Source of the DNA: Glandiceps talaboti
Lineage: Eukaryota > Hemichordata > Enteropneusta > Spengelidae
Direction of reading: 5' to 3'
Length of the DNA stretch: 64,000 bases
NCBI RefSeq assembly: GCF_964340395.1
Contig: NC_135565.1
Span: 15,926,209 to 15,990,208 of the forward strand
Shown: positions 11,999 to 25,917 of the stretch, one piece after another
How positions within the stretch are numbered: position 1 is the first letter of the stretch
Layout: every line of letters begins with the position of its first letter
The notes under the pieces: model-generated
Seen by the model: only the letters and a program-made list of their open reading frames with translations
Databases searched by the model: none
What the model was told of the DNA's origin: nothing
Program-made: the position numbers and the translations under genes

Positions 11999-13932
11999 AT
12001 GAAACCAGCTAAATCAACAGTGATGGTATTATGTCCAACACCTAGAGACACTTATCATGCTTCAAGAATTGATGGCATAGCAGAAGAAGAGAATGAAAGG
12101 TATACCTTTCACAAAGTGACAGCAAACAAAGATGGACGTTTAGACTTGCTTGAATACACAGAGATGTGTGAGAAAGTTGTTGTAGATAAAAACATACAGC
12201 AGATTTTGAGTCTAACGGATGCTGGTGCACTGGTACATGCTGCCCTCGCACAAAAGTTTCCACATATCATTGGACCATCGATGGAGTCAATGTTACTAGC
12301 ATTCCATAAATACTACACTCGTATGTATTTGGACCTGGAGGAGACTACTCTAAAACACGTTATTATAGATGCTGATGATACCAGCGAAGAGACTATGGAA
12401 AAGGCCTTGGCAAAGGTTGGAGTTCCTGGGTTTCTAAAACCTTGCACTGGAACCGCTTCATTTGGTGTCAGAAAGATTTCATTGATCAGGGACATGAAGG
12501 AGCATATCACGTGGTACAATACCCAGAAGCACATCACTCAAACGAGCTCGAGATTTGTAGACAAGTACACAAACAAAGATGTATATCCTCACTTTTCGAA
12601 GAACAGTCTCCTTCTAGAAGAATTCGTGGATGAGGCACAAACTGTCACCATGGATGGATGCGTCTTTGAGGGAGAAATACTTCACTGGCAAATAACAGAA
12701 AACTTATACTCGAAGAGCCCTTCATCTGCACTAATTGGTGTAATGCTACCATTTCAGACTGTGAATGAGGCTCTTGATGCCAGATTGTGGGAATTATATG
12801 ACTCGATAATCGGCAAAGCCATTGGTAAAGGATTTGACAACCAATTTATCAATATAGAAGTCTTTGTAAAACCAAATGGAGATATCAAGCTTCTTGAAGT
12901 TAATCCTCGAATGTTTTCACAGTGCATCCCCATTTATCGTATGTGTATTCAAAATGGCGATCCCATGGTAGCTTTGCTAAGCATGAACAGTGGCATAAAA
13001 CCAAAACAATGTGTTTGGAATGGTAAGCACGGTCTGAATGGTTATGTAACAACATTTGCCACTGGAAAGGCAGAAGACCTATTGAATTTTGAAGAGGCAG
13101 CCAGACATCCAGAAGTATCTCCTGTCTTTAATCATGGCGATGATGTACCTAACTGTGGAGATGCAGGTGCTAATTTAGCATTCGTGAATATTGCAGGCAC
13201 TAGCAGAAAAGGTAAACAAAAACAGTACATATGTACTCTATCCATACAATCATATGGATGACATAATCCTTATATTGTTGCCCTGGATTAGATTTCATCC
13301 TTGATATTTATTATCAATACACACAATCTAATCTGATTTTTACTTCTTAACTCTCTGACCAACTAATATTAAGGATGTAACATAATCAACATACCAATGG
13401 ATGTTTCGTTTTTACAGCTTGTCGGAAACAGACAAATGATTGTTTTTGTGGTTCATATAAGGTTGCCATACGGATAAAATTGGTACTAATTTGGATTTTC
13501 AGTTACCAAAACAACTTCACGATGTTTTCCTACGTGTAATGCAAAATAAGATAAGTCTGTGTGTATTTTAATAGATTAATATTTTTTTAAACCTCAAAAC
13601 ATGGTAAAAGGTTTTTATTCTACGTACAGGAAGTGATTTATAATAAACAAGCCTTTAACGCAGTTTACTTTTTGTATATATTGAGCTACATACACAGACT
13701 TGCAGAAAAACAATGAAATAAGTACACATTCCTAATTAATATAGCCATTTATTTTAAATTAATTATGTAACAGTAATGATCACACAGACACTGTGCCATT
13801 TGTGCTTTATTTTAAGTACTAAACAAGTTTTGTTTGTTCTTTCTTACAGAGGTGATGACGCGTTATTTTGATATCTTGATTAAGATTCTGAAGAAACCAG
13901 AATTAAGCCCCAAACAAGAATATGAAGAATAA
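11999..13932 (+). CDS. ATP-grasp domain ligase, A-type (gene A2), two coding exons
   Basis: Exons 11999-13211 and 13850-13932 (intron 13212-13849, phase 1) give 431 residues. An in-frame TGA lies 21 nt upstream and a purine is at -3, which fixes the start. K148 and the Gly-rich loop sit in FLKPCTGTASFGVRKI; the hinge is LLEEFVDEA; E287, E300, N302 and R304 match the ATP-grasp metal and phosphate set. It differs from A3 at 13 of 404 large-exon residues, 7 of them between residues 28 and 55. Against B-type genes it differs strongly at 239-271 (SPSSALIGVMLPFQTVNEAL), a likely lid or substrate region. Donor read-through would add GKQKQYICTLSIQSYG. Substrate unknown. Confidence 0.86.
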
Positions 13933-15903
13933 TTACCATGTTATATCACTATACAACAGATTCTAAATTTTCACACGACATTGAAGTTTTAACGATTTTA
14001 TGAAGTAATTTATTGGCAGACAGGTCTGGAATGAGTCTTGCATTTCTGTTTAAACATCTCAATGTAGTTACATCGTGTAACTTTTTTTGGTAAATCATTC
14101 CACAGCTGTAGAGGAGTATACACAAAGCCTTGTATCCTCTAATAGTATTCTTTATGAAACACATGTATATTAATTAGGTGATTTTGCATAATTATTAAAA
14201 TATCATTCATGCATTCAAACATAACTCTTTAAAAGATAGAATAATTCATACTACATGAGTGAAACATTAAACGATACATTTTAGTCGAAATGCGTGTATA
14301 CCATAGTTATAGCAGCATAAATAGTAGTAGTAGTATTAAATGAGTTTGTCATATAAAACCTTTTTTATTCAGAACTTATACTTAGCCTTGTATCCTCTAT
14401 TAGTATTCTTTATGAAACACATGTATATTAATTAGGGGATTTTGCATAATTATTAAGATATTATTCATGTACTCAAAAAATAACTGTTTTAATGATAGAA
14501 TAATTCATAGACGAATACTACATGAGTGAAACAGTATAATGTACATTTTAGTCTGAGTGCGTGTATACCATATTTGGTAGCATAAATATTATCATTAAAT
14601 GAGTTTGTTATGTAAAACGTTTTTATTGAGAACTTATACTTGGAGAGTACTTACAATACATATCTGGTTTATACATGCTAATTTGAGTTTCATTGTTCTA
14701 AGTCGCCCTTGAAAAACAGTATCATATATGCCCCCGCTAATCTTTAAAACTGCTAAACAAACTGTTTGAGCAATACGTTACTGAACTCGTCCCGAATAGG
14801 AAGATTAAGTATTAATCTATTTTATGGATGACGCCCTCTGGTGGTAGACGAAAGCATTAGGTATTTTCGCCTTGAGGGGGTGGCGGCATTTGGAAAAACT
14901 CTGAGGCAATTCTCCCTCTTGCAGCAACTTCGGACCTGTAGGCAAGGTAAAGAATTTTAGGCTAATAAGGCTTTCCTCACTCCAAGGTAAACATTTCCTA
15001 ACCAATGTAAAGTCAGAAGTATCTTGAACTTTGTCACTCATACATATGTCTAATTTGTACAACTGTGTTTCAGTGACCTTTGACCTGAAACACAATAAAA
15101 TACTATCCTTTTCAACCTGATCTTTGGCCAACTGTAACCTTTAACTTTATCTGATTATTGTAAAGTGGGTTGGCTGATAGTGATTATCCTACCGAATAAG
15201 GGATTTTTCTGGGTGAGGAAAGTCTTTGCTGTTGTATTTTCTGAGATATTGTTGGACATTAAAACTGCCATGGTGACATGGCCAATTTTGCCACAAATGT
15301 GGTCTTTTGCGTATCTGTAAAGATACTTGCTGTTTAGGATGTGTGAGTGTCAGCCATAAATGGCACATATTCAAAGAGTAGCCGAATGGTGGCGCTGGTC
15401 CTTATCATGGAATTAGGGGCGTCTTTGCATTCTATAATACAATTACAAAATATCCAATGAGAACGGAGGGCACATTTTCACGTCAATCCATGTTTTTGTT
15501 GAATTCACATTCAAAATATCTTTGAACCAAACCAAATTTGAAGACTGTGTCACAGATTAATGTAAGGATCAGAAAACTAACCATAATTGTACTATGATCA
15601 ATCAAATTTGTAATAGACTGCCTAACAATAAATGTACTGACATTTCAGCATATCTTGTTATTAATAAAGTTCATTTTCAAAATCATTAATATGCTTTTGT
15701 TTGTACTTTTAAAATGTTTTAAAATAAAATACCATCATTGCCATGTAATTAAATTTTACTGCCCCACATCATGATACGTGTAATTTCGGCTTATGATCAT
15801 TACAGTTCAAATGTGAAAACATGTAACTGACAACACATATGTTAGGTTTCTTTACCCTTTCAAATCTAATCCCATTAATTGTTGAAGAAAGGAATGCGCT
15901 GTC

Positions 15904-15958
<55 letters not shown>

Positions 15959-16390
15959 TTTTTTCTGGTCAGTACAGCGTACTAAGTATCTAAAATGGTG
16001 CGACTACGCGATTTTTTTATTCTCAACAATATTAAACCTGTCACTCAGTCTACTATTATATTTATAGCAGTTACTATTCTTTTTATTTAGTACTTTGGAG
16101 CAAGTGTGTGTGGGGGGCAGATGTCATTTGCTTGTTTATGATGGGCTCTGCTTCAAATGAACCGTTGAAGGCAAACGTAATGTATGGATTTGAATAGATT
16201 GGACTCCCTAGCATAAATAGAAACACTGCACTCGCAACAATGACACCAATAAAACACTGAGGAAAGTATTGTATCAAATGTTTCATATATTTCATTTATT
16301 TTTCCATGATTTTCCACTTCCCTAGACTTCCACTTTCTAGAATCTGGGTGTACACGCTACAATCGAAGTGGCCTAGTTTGTTCTTATATG
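13933..16390. repeat. A-type 3' flank, copy 2
   Basis: Nearly identical to 825-3254. It contains the internal 257-bp tandem duplication (about 14128-14383 and 14384-14642), the 560-bp A segment with a 104-codon minus-strand ORF (14817-15131), and a (GT)n tract at about 15905-15957 longer than in copy 1. Confidence 0.7.
16083..16295 (-). CDS. Candidate minus-strand ORF with one membrane segment, copy 2
   Basis: Encodes the same 70 residues as the copy at 2947-3159. The CRE at 16391-16398 is about 100 bp from its ATG. No further exon was recognised. Confidence 0.25.
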   Translation of the reverse strand: MKYMKHLIQYFPQCFIGVIVASAVFLFMLGSPIYSNPYITFAFNGSFEAEPIINKQMTSAPHTHLLQSTK

Positions 16391-16492
16391 TGACGTCACC
16401 ATTAAAACCAACAACCGATGTGATACAAGCGCCTGTAAAAAGGATCACTTGCACATGTAGATCGCGGAGGGGAGACCAGAATAACTTGCTTG
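16391..16492 (+). promoter_or_regulatory. CRE-containing block upstream of A3
   Basis: TGACGTCA at 16391-16398 and donor CTTG|GTGAGT at 16492/16493. A second candidate donor, ACAAG|GTAGGT, lies at 17285/17286. Either could join the acceptor ending at 18747. Confidence 0.42.
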
Positions 16493-17230
16493 GTGAGTTT
16501 AATTATCAAAGGTTATTCATTATATATGGTTTTTAATACCAAATCTAGGTTGGAATGGACCTCTTTAGAACTGGTTGGACATGCCTTTGAGTGTACAAAT
16601 ACATTAATTCTTATGTCGGGTTGAATCTCAATGTAGCATTATTCCTTCCTGAAACACAAGCAGATCAGGTTTAATTGGCATTTCGTTTTAAATTCGGTTC
16701 ACAAGAAATAATCTTGTTGTGTTGCAACATATAGATTAGGTATTTGAACAGGTAGATAAAATATGCATATGCTGTAACGTATCAACTTCGTAAGGTCAAC
16801 AACTTTGTTTTCTTTCAACTCTGAAATTCGGTGTTTTTTTCAATCTTCTTAAAATCTGACCTTGGTCCATTGAGAAAGCTCTCACCAGTGCGTTCACACC
16901 TATTATATTATTCTTTACATTTGCATATGGGTAGGGTCTTGCAAGTGACCTGACCTTGTCCTTCATAAAGGAAATACCTGACCTACAAAACAGAACACAA
17001 AGCTACTTTTATATACACTAACAGATATACTGGGACATTAAGCAAATTGACGCTGTCCACTATAAAATGAAGTGAAAGAAGGATTACATTGAAACGAATT
17101 GAGACTTCTTCGGCCAAATAATGAGAGATGGAGATTTCATATGGGTGTGGGTATATTTGATAACTCAACATAATGGTACTTCCAAGTTAAGTTTACGGGT
17201 ATCATGATGTCCTAGATAAAATAGATTATG

Positions 17231-18811
17231 GGATACAAATTACATTACTCGGTAGTTAAGATATTCGTAACATGCAACTTACAAGGTAGGTAGAAGTCAA
17301 ACGCTACAAAACAGTGTGGGCATGTGTTTGATATATACAATCTAGTTGTATGAAATGTCTTGGCATGATACAACACGATTCATTACGTGAACAACAAGGA
17401 GTTCAGGCTTGCTGCTTCTGCTTTAGACTGACAAATACTTGAGCCTTTTTTAGAAATATCCCACGGAATGATAGACGGATTATGCTGAAACGAATCGAGC
17501 CTTCTCCGGATTTTAATCAGATTGAGCTTTCGTGTGTGTGTTGGTAAATTTGCAAACTTGATATTACATTGGCATTACCAGTACACAATGTTATCCTAAA
17601 TACTGCGGGTCAGTCAAACCGTTTGAGTTCAATAAATACGTGACACTATCTTCAGGTAGGACGTTGCATGGGATAGCTATTGAACAACTTCACCAAATGA
17701 ATAACCTTTTCGTCAATTAAGGGATTGTTGCGATGAATGCATACATCACCCATAACTAAAACCGCTTATATAGTGGATTTTGGATAATCAAACATTTAAA
17801 ATCTACCTACTCCCATCGGAACCACACAATTGTTTTCTTTAGGCCTCATCAGTACAAAGAAGTACGTATTTTTTTTACCTCCCACCTGATCCAAAAGGTC
17901 ACCTCAAACTGATCAACATATCGTAGGTATCAACAGTTCATACAACTCATCAGTTGTGTCGCCCAGTCCTGTCAGTAATTTTCACATGAAATTATACGTT
18001 GATGACTACTTATTGAAAATGAACAAAGACATACTTACCGCAAACACAGCTTTGGATAAATCTCACTGGTTGAACGTTTGTAGTAACATTCGGCCGATGA
18101 AGAAGACAACTGTTTAATGTGACCCTCCTGAGAACCAAATCGATACCATGATTGTAAGTTTTATTTGAATTCCAGGTCTTAATATTAGAAAGGGAAATTG
18201 AGAGGTTTACATATAGAGCCCTGATAGTCCTTTCCACCTGCCTGTCAATCATTCACACAATTAACAAATTTACCGATTACCAGTGTCATCATTAGTTATG
18301 TACTGTTTTCGTATGCTTTTATGCTTACATTCCCTCTATTCAAAATTTGACCCTAACTCCATGGCATACATAATTGTATGTCTATCATAAAGACGTTCCA
18401 CTGGTTTCCACTCTTGCTCTATATTTTAATGGAATGCTGTATTCCTTACTGTGAACAGTAATTGCCCATGACTTTCCTTCTCAAAGTTGGAATATTATTT
18501 GTCACCCATGTTTGTTATACACTCCGTCGGTTTCTTGGTTGTTGGTTGATTACTTGAAGAACTTACAGTACAGCCGGCCACTAGCAGTTTACCAAATTAC
18601 GGGGGTTCCTATTTTCCTGATAACAGGCATGCCACTGCTACGCTCTGAGAGTATCGGTAACTGACGATGCTCAGTCTTTGATCGCTGAAGTTTTGAAAAG
18701 TCAACTGAACCCAAATAATCATAAAAACTATTTCGTTCTGTTCACAGAATATTTCCGCAGTCACTTGAGTGAGATTTTCTTATTTGACACTGATCCATAA
18801 ACAAGGCCGAC
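17231..18811. repeat. A-type 5' flank of A3
   Basis: Nearly identical to about 10420-11998 before A2. It includes TTATATAG at 17766-17773, the 85-bp insertion with a minus-strand donor, and the conserved acceptor ending at 18747. No extra coding exon was seen. Confidence 0.6.
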
Positions 18812-20748
18812 ATGAAACCAGCTAAATCAACAATGATGGTATTATGTCCAACACCTAGAGACACTTATCATGCTTCAAGAATTGATGGCATATCAGAAGA
18901 AGAGAAGGAAAGGTTTACCTTTCACAGAGTGACAGCAAGCAAAGATGAACGTTTAGATTTGCTTGAATACACAGATATGTGTGAGAAGGTTGTTGTAGAT
19001 AAAAACATACAACAGATTTTGAGTCTAACGTATGCTGGTGCACTGGTACATGCTGCCCTCGCACAAAAGTTTCCACATATCATTGGACCATCGATGGAGT
19101 CAATGTTACTAGCATTCCACAAATACTACACTCGTATGTATTTGGACCTGGAGGAGACTACTCTAAAACACGTTATTATAGATGCTGATGATACCAGCAA
19201 AGAGACTATGGAAAAGGCCTTGGCAAAGGTTGGAGTTCCTGGGTTTTTAAAACCTTGCACTGGAACCGCTTCATTTGGTGTCAGAAAGATTTCATTGATC
19301 AGCGACATGAAGGAGCATATCACGTGGTACAATACCCAGAAGCACATCACTCAAACGAGCTCGAGATTTGTAGACAAGTACACAAACAAAGATGTATATC
19401 CTCACTTTTCGAAGAACAGTCTCCTTCTAGAAGAATTCGTGGATGAGGCACAAACTGTCACCATGGATGGATGCGTCTTTGAGGGAGAAATACTTCACTG
19501 GCAAATAACAGAAAACTTATACTCGAAGAGACCTTCATCTGCACTAATTGGTGTAATGCTACCATTTCAGACTGTGAATGAGGCTCTTGATGCCAGATTA
19601 TGGGAATTATATGACTCGATAATCGGCAAAGCCATTGGTAAAGGATTTGACAACCAATTTATCAATATAGAAGTCTTTGTAAAACCAAATGGAGATATCA
19701 AGCTTCTTGAAGTTAATCCTCGAATGTTTTCACAGTCCATCCCCATTTATCGTATGTGTATTCAAAATGGCGATCCCATGGTAGCTTTGCTAAGCATGAA
19801 CAGTGGCATAAAACCAAAACAATGTGTTTGGAATGGTAAGCACGGTCTGAATGGTTATGTAACAACATTTGCCACTGGAAAGGCAGAAGACCTATTGAAT
19901 TTTGAAGAGGCAGCCAGACATCCAGAAGTATCTCCTGTCTTTAATCATGGCGATGATGTACCTAACTGTGGAGATGCAGGTGCTAATTTAGCATTCGTGA
20001 ATATTGCAGGCACTAGCAGAAAAGGTAAACAAAAACATTACATATGTACTCTATCCATACAATCATATGGATGACATAATCCTTATATTGTTGCCCTGGA
20101 TTAGATTTCATCCTTGATATTCATTATCAATACACACAATCTAATCTGATTTTTACTTCTTAACTATCTGACCAACTAATATTAAGGATGTAACATAATC
20201 AACATACCAATGGATGTTTCGTTTTTACAGCTTGTCGGAAACAGACAAATGATTGTTTTTGTGGTTCATATAAGGTTGCCATACGGATAAAAATTGGTAC
20301 TAATTTGGATTTTCAGTTACCAAAACAACTTCACGATGTTTTCCTACGTGTAATACAAAATAACATAAGTCTGTGTGTATTTTAATAGATTAATATTTTT
20401 TTTAAACCTCAAAACATGGTAAAAGGTTTTTATTCTACGTACAGGAAGTGATTTATAATAAACAAGCCTTTCACGCAGTTTACTTTTTGTATATATTGAG
20501 CTACATACACAGACTTGCAGAAAAACAATGAAATAAGTACACATTCCTAATTAATATAGCCATTTATTTTAAATTAATTATGTAACAGTAATGATCACAC
20601 AGACATTGTGCCATTTGTACTTTATTTTAAGTACTAAACAAGTTTTTCTTTGTTCTTTTTTACAGAGGTGATGACGCGTTATTTTGATATCTTGAGTAAG
20701 ATTCTGAAGAAACCAGAATTAAGCCCCAAACAAGAATATGAAGAATAA
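18812..20748 (+). CDS. ATP-grasp domain ligase, A-type (gene A3), two coding exons
   Basis: Exons 18812-20024 and 20666-20748 (intron 20025-20665, phase 1) give 431 residues. It keeps the full ATP-grasp set: K148 and the GTASFG loop, EE 207-208, E287, E300, N302, R304. At residues 28, 32, 35, 43 and 46 it has the B/C-type residues rather than those of A2, although its introns and flanks are A-type. Tyr74 replaces the Asp found in every other complete copy. Expected chemistry is ATP-dependent amide bond formation with an unidentified acid and amine. Confidence 0.86.
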
Positions 20749-22648
20749 TTACCATGTTATATCACTATACAGCAGATTCTAAATTTTCACACGACATTGA
20801 AGTTTTAACGATTTTATGAAGTAATTTATTGGCAGACAGGTCTGGAATGAGTCTTGCATTTCTGTTTAAACATCTCAATGTAGTTACATCGTGTAACTTT
20901 ATTTGGTAAATCATTCCACAGCTGTGGAGGTGTATACACAAAGCCTTGTATCCTCTTTTACATTCTTTATGAAACACATGTATATTAATTAGGTGATTTT
21001 GCATAATTATTAAAATATCATTCATGCATTCAAACATAACTCTTTAAAAGATAGAATAATTCATACTACATGAGTGAAACATTAAACGATACATTTTAGT
21101 CGAAATGCGTGTATACCATAGTTATAGCAGCATAAATAGTAGTAGTAGTATTAAATGAGTTTGTCATGTAAAACCTTTTTTATTGAGAACTTATACTTAG
21201 CCTTGTATCCTCTATTAGTATTCTTTATGAAACACATGTATATTAATTAGGGGATTTTGCATAATTATTAAGATACTCAAAAAATAACTGTTTTAATGAT
21301 AGAATAATTCATAGACGAATACTACATGAGTGAAACATTTTACGGTACATTTTAGTCTGAGTGCGTGTATACCATATTTGGTAGCATAAATATTATAATT
21401 AAATGAGTTTGTCATGTAAAACGTTTTTATTGAGAACTTATACTTGGAGAGTACTTACAATACATATCTGGTTTATACATGCTAATTTGGAAAAACAGTA
21501 TCATATATGCCCCCGCTAATCTTTAAAACTGCTAAACAAACTGTTTAAGCAATACGTTACTGAACTCGTCCCGAATAGGAAGATTAAGTATTAATCTATT
21601 TTATGGATGACGCCCTCTGGTGGTAGACGAAAGCATTAGGTATTTTCGCCTTGAGGGGGTGGCGGCATTTGGAAAAACTCGGCAACTTCGGACCTGTAGG
21701 CAAGGTAAAGAATTTTAGGCTAATAAGGCTTTCCTCACTCCAAGGTAAACATTTCCTAACCAATGTAAAGTCAGAAGTATCTTGAACTTTGTCACTCATA
21801 CATATGTCTAATTTGTACAACTGTGTTTCAGTGCCCTTTGACCTGAAACACAGTAAAATACTATCCTTTTCAACCTGATCTTTGGCCAACTGTAACCTTT
21901 AACTTTATCTGATTATTGTAAAGTGGGTTGGCTGATAGTGATTATCCTACCGAATAAGGGATTTTTCTGGGTGAGGAAAGTCTTTGCTGTTGTATTTTCT
22001 GAGATATTGTTGGACATTAAAACTGCCATGGTGACATGGCCAATTTTGCCACAAATGTGGTCTTTTGCGTATCTGTAAAGATACTTGCTGTTTAGGATGT
22101 GTGAGTGTCAGCCATAAATGGCACATATTCAAAGAGTAGCCGAATGGTGGCGCTGGTCCTTATCATGGAATTAGGGGCGTCTTTGCATTCTATAATACAA
22201 TTACAAAATATCCAATGAGAACGGAGGGCCCATCTTCATGTCAATCCATGTTTTTGTTGAATTCACATTCAAAATATCTTTGAACCAAACCAAATTTGAA
22301 GACTGTGTCACAGATTAATGTAAGGATCAGAAAACTAACCATAATTGTACTATGATCAATCAAATTTGTAATAGACTGCCTAACAATAAATGTACTGACA
22401 TTTCAGCATATCTTGTTATTAATAAAGTTCATTTTCAAAATCATTAATATGCTTTTGTTTGTACTTTTAAAATGTTTTAAAATAAAATACCATCATTGCC
22501 ATGTAATTAAATTTTACTGCCCCACATCATGATACGTGTAATTTCGGCTTATGATCATTACAGTTCAAATGTGAAAACATGTAACTGACAACACATATGT
22601 TAGGTTTCTTTACCCTTTCAAATCTAATCCCATTAATTGTTGAATGCG

Positions 22649-22720
<72 letters not shown>

Positions 22721-23143
22721 TTTTTTCTGGTCAGTACAGCGTATCTAAAATGGTGCGACTATGCGATTTTTTTATTCTCAACAATATTAAACCTGTCACT
22801 CAGTCTACTATTATATTTATAGCAGTTACTATTCTTTTTATTTAGTACTTTGGAGCAAGTGTGTGTGGGGCAGATGTCATTTGCTTGTTTATGATGGGCT
22901 CTGCTTCAAATGAACCGTTGAAGGCAAACGTAATGTATGGATTTGAATAGATTGGACTCCCTAGCATAAATAGAAACACTGCACTCGCAACAATGACACC
23001 AATAAAACACTGAGGAAAGTATTGTATCAAATGTTTCATATATTTCATTTATTTTGCCATGATTTTCCACTTCCCTAGACTTCCACTTTCTAGAATCTGG
23101 GTGTACACGCTACAATCGAAGTGGCCTAGTTTGTTCTTATATG
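20749..23143. repeat. A-type 3' flank, copy 3
   Basis: Nearly identical to the other two A flanks, with small deletions near 21275, 21490 and 21680. The 257-bp tandem duplication is at about 20942-21198 and 21199-21452. The (GT)n tract is at 22651-22719. The 104-codon minus-strand ORF is shortened in frame to 97 codons (21596-21889). Confidence 0.7.
22842..23048 (-). CDS. Candidate minus-strand ORF with one membrane segment, copy 3
   Basis: 68 codons, the same as copies 1 and 2 apart from the last few residues, which change after a small indel in a G run. See 2947-3159. Confidence 0.22.
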   Translation of the reverse strand: MKYMKHLIQYFPQCFIGVIVASAVFLFMLGSPIYSNPYITFAFNGSFEAEPIINKQMTSAPHTLAPKY

Positions 23144-23245
23144 TGACGTCACCATTAAAACCAACAACCGATGTGATACAAGCGCCTGTAAAAAGGATCA
23201 CTTGCACATGTAGATCGCGGAGGGGAGACCAGAATAACTTGCTTG
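23144..23245 (+). promoter_or_regulatory. CRE-containing block upstream of B4
   Basis: TGACGTCA at 23144-23151 and donor CTTG|GTGAGT at 23245/23246. It would splice to the acceptor ending at 25853, 64 nt before the B4 ATG. Confidence 0.42.
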
Positions 23246-25917
23246 GTGAGTTTAATTATCAAAGGTTATTCATTATATATGGTTTTTAATACCAAATCTA
23301 GGTTGGAATGGACCTCTTTAGAACTGGTTGGACATGCCTTTGAGTGTACAAATACATTAATTGTAATGTCGGGTTGAATCTCAATGTAGCATTATTCCTT
23401 CCTGAAACACAAGCAGATCAGGTTTAATTAGCGTTTCGTTTTAAATTCGATTCACAAGAAATAATCTTGTTGTGTTGCAACATATAGATTAGGTATTTGA
23501 ACAGGAAGATAAAATATGCATATGCTGTAACGTATCAACTTCGTAAGGTCAACAACTTTGTTTTCTTTCAACTCTGAAATTCGGTGTGTTTTTTAATCTT
23601 CTTAAAATCTGACCTTGGTCCATTGAGAAAGCTCGATCGCTTCATTTTAAGCACCAGTGCTTTCACACCTATTATAATACTCCTTACATTTGCATATGGG
23701 TAGGGTATTTCAAGTGACCTCCTGACCTTGTCGTTCATAAAGGAAATGCCTGACCTAGAAAACGCAACACAAAGGCTAACTTTTATATACACTAACAGAT
23801 ATACTGCGACATTAAGCAAATTGACACTGTCCACTATAAAATGAAGTGAAAGAAGGATTACATTGAAACGAATTGAGACTTCTTCGGCCAAATAATGAGA
23901 GATGGAGATTTCATATGGGTGTGGGTATATTTGATAACTCAACATAATGGTACACGAGGCACTTCCAAGTTAAGTTTACGGGTATCATGATGTCCTAGAT
24001 AAAATAGATTATGCAGACAGTCTCAGGTCATTGAATATATCGTACAAATCTTTTGTTAGAAGTAGGGCATTATTTTGGGTAGCTATTCATTCCATTCACC
24101 TATTTTATGACAGTCACTATAAACAACAACCACGTCAATGGATATAAAGGACATGATACTGGGATGAATGCATACTGGACCCATTATAAAAGGGGCACAG
24201 CTGATGTTATTCATTTTGGGGGTGTAATAGTTGCAGTGAATGTGTAGGTAAGACCAAATCAGCCTTAAAATCTCTTGATACTGATAGGTATCACTAATCC
24301 AAATTTGTGTCACGGCCTTACGCAAGATGAGTGGAGAATGATGAAAAGACATTGAATGAAGTTTTAACAATTTTATGAATCAACTATTACATGGACAGAA
24401 ATGAGTGTTGACTTTCTGTTTAGAGGTGATTCCAAATACTTACATTCACTTTCATATTTTCCTAGACGACATGTTCGTAAAACGTATTGTCGTTTTAAAA
24501 CTTCGAAAAACCTCTGCAAACACCTTCACCTTTTTTCAGTAACTCAGTTCCCGTCGGATTTATTTCGAGAGTTTTCGGGTATTTCCGGTCCCACGTAGAC
24601 CACCGATTTTGTGATGTCATGGCAAGACTACTTTACAAATATCCCATATAACGATAGAGGGATTAGGCTGAAACGAATCGAGCTTCTCTGGACTTAAATC
24701 AGATTGAGCTTTCGTATGTGTGTTGGTAAATTTGCAAACTTGATATCATAACTAACATGGCAATACCAGCATATAATGTTATCCTAAATAATTCAGGTCA
24801 GACTAACTGTCTGAGGTCACTGACTGTGTGACACAATCTTTTGTTAATACAGGTAGGACATTGCATGGGATCGCTATTGAACAACTTCACGAAATGACAT
24901 GAACCCCCTTTAATGCATGGATTTCAGCGAGGAATACATACAGTACCCGTAACTAAAAAGGCTTATCTAGTGGATTTTGGATATTGGAATATTTAGAATC
25001 TATCTACCCCACCTATTCTAAAATTAAGCTCAATATGAACCACAAAATTTTTTTCTTTAGGCCTCAGTACAAAGAAGTGTTGTTATTTTATACCCGCAAC
25101 CTGGTCGTAAGATCACATCAACCTTGTCAACATGTCGTAGGCCCAAACAGTTCATAGCCCAATAGATTTATCGTCAGTACTTTTTTTGACTAAAAATTAT
25201 ATGTTGATGACTACCTGAATGAATGAAGAAAGACATGTGAAAACCTTTTGAGAACCAAAGCAATGCCATGTTGTATTTGAATTCCAGATGTTAATACTTC
25301 AATGTAAATTTCCGTGGGAAATTGAGAGGTTTATACATAGCACCCTGATTGTCCCTTTCACCTGCCAATGATTCACACAACAAATTTACTGATTACCAGT
25401 GTCATCATTAGTTATGTGGTGTTTTCGTATATTATGTTTATGCTTACTATCACTCTATTCTAAATCTGACCTGAACTCCATTGCATAAATAATTGTATAT
25501 CTACAGTAAAGACGTTCCGCTGGTTCCCATTCTTTTTCATATATTTTAATTCAATGCTGCATTCCCTAATGTGAATATACATTACCCTGTCCATGTAAAA
25601 TTGTCCTTGACTTTCCTTCAGAAAGTTGTAATATGTCTGTTATCCATTCGATCGGTTCCTTAGTAGTTCGTTGATTACTTGACGAAATTACACTATAATA
25701 GGCCACTAGCAGCTTACCAAGTTAGGCGGGTTTCTGTTTTCCTGATACCAGGTATTCCACACCTACTGAGGATGCTCAGTGTTTGAACGCTGAAAGTATT
25801 GAACAGTCAACTGAACCCAAATAATCATCAAAACTATTTCGTTGCGTTCACAGAATATTTCCGCAGTCACGTGAGTCAGATTTTCTTATTTGACACGGAT
25901 CCATAAAAAACATCGAT
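23246..25917. repeat. A3-B4 intergenic region
   Basis: 23246-24400 matches 29932-31090 after B4, including a 125-130-codon minus-strand ORF (23568-23945, 30237-30629) that I do not recognise. A CCATTATAAAAGG motif near 24180 recurs near 30870. From about 24670 the DNA matches the B1 5' flank. Compared with A0-B1, this interval holds about 800 bp more. Confidence 0.55.

Larger units (their letters stand above)
10412..17230. repeat. A2 duplication unit (about 6.8 kb)
   Basis: The block from GGATACAAATTACATT through gene A2 and its 3' flank is repeated immediately in tandem as about 17231-24010 with gene A3. The junction is near 17230, where the flank sequence ...AGATTATG runs into GGATACAAATT. 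The close match over coding, intron and intergenic DNA indicates a recent duplication. Confidence 0.75.
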
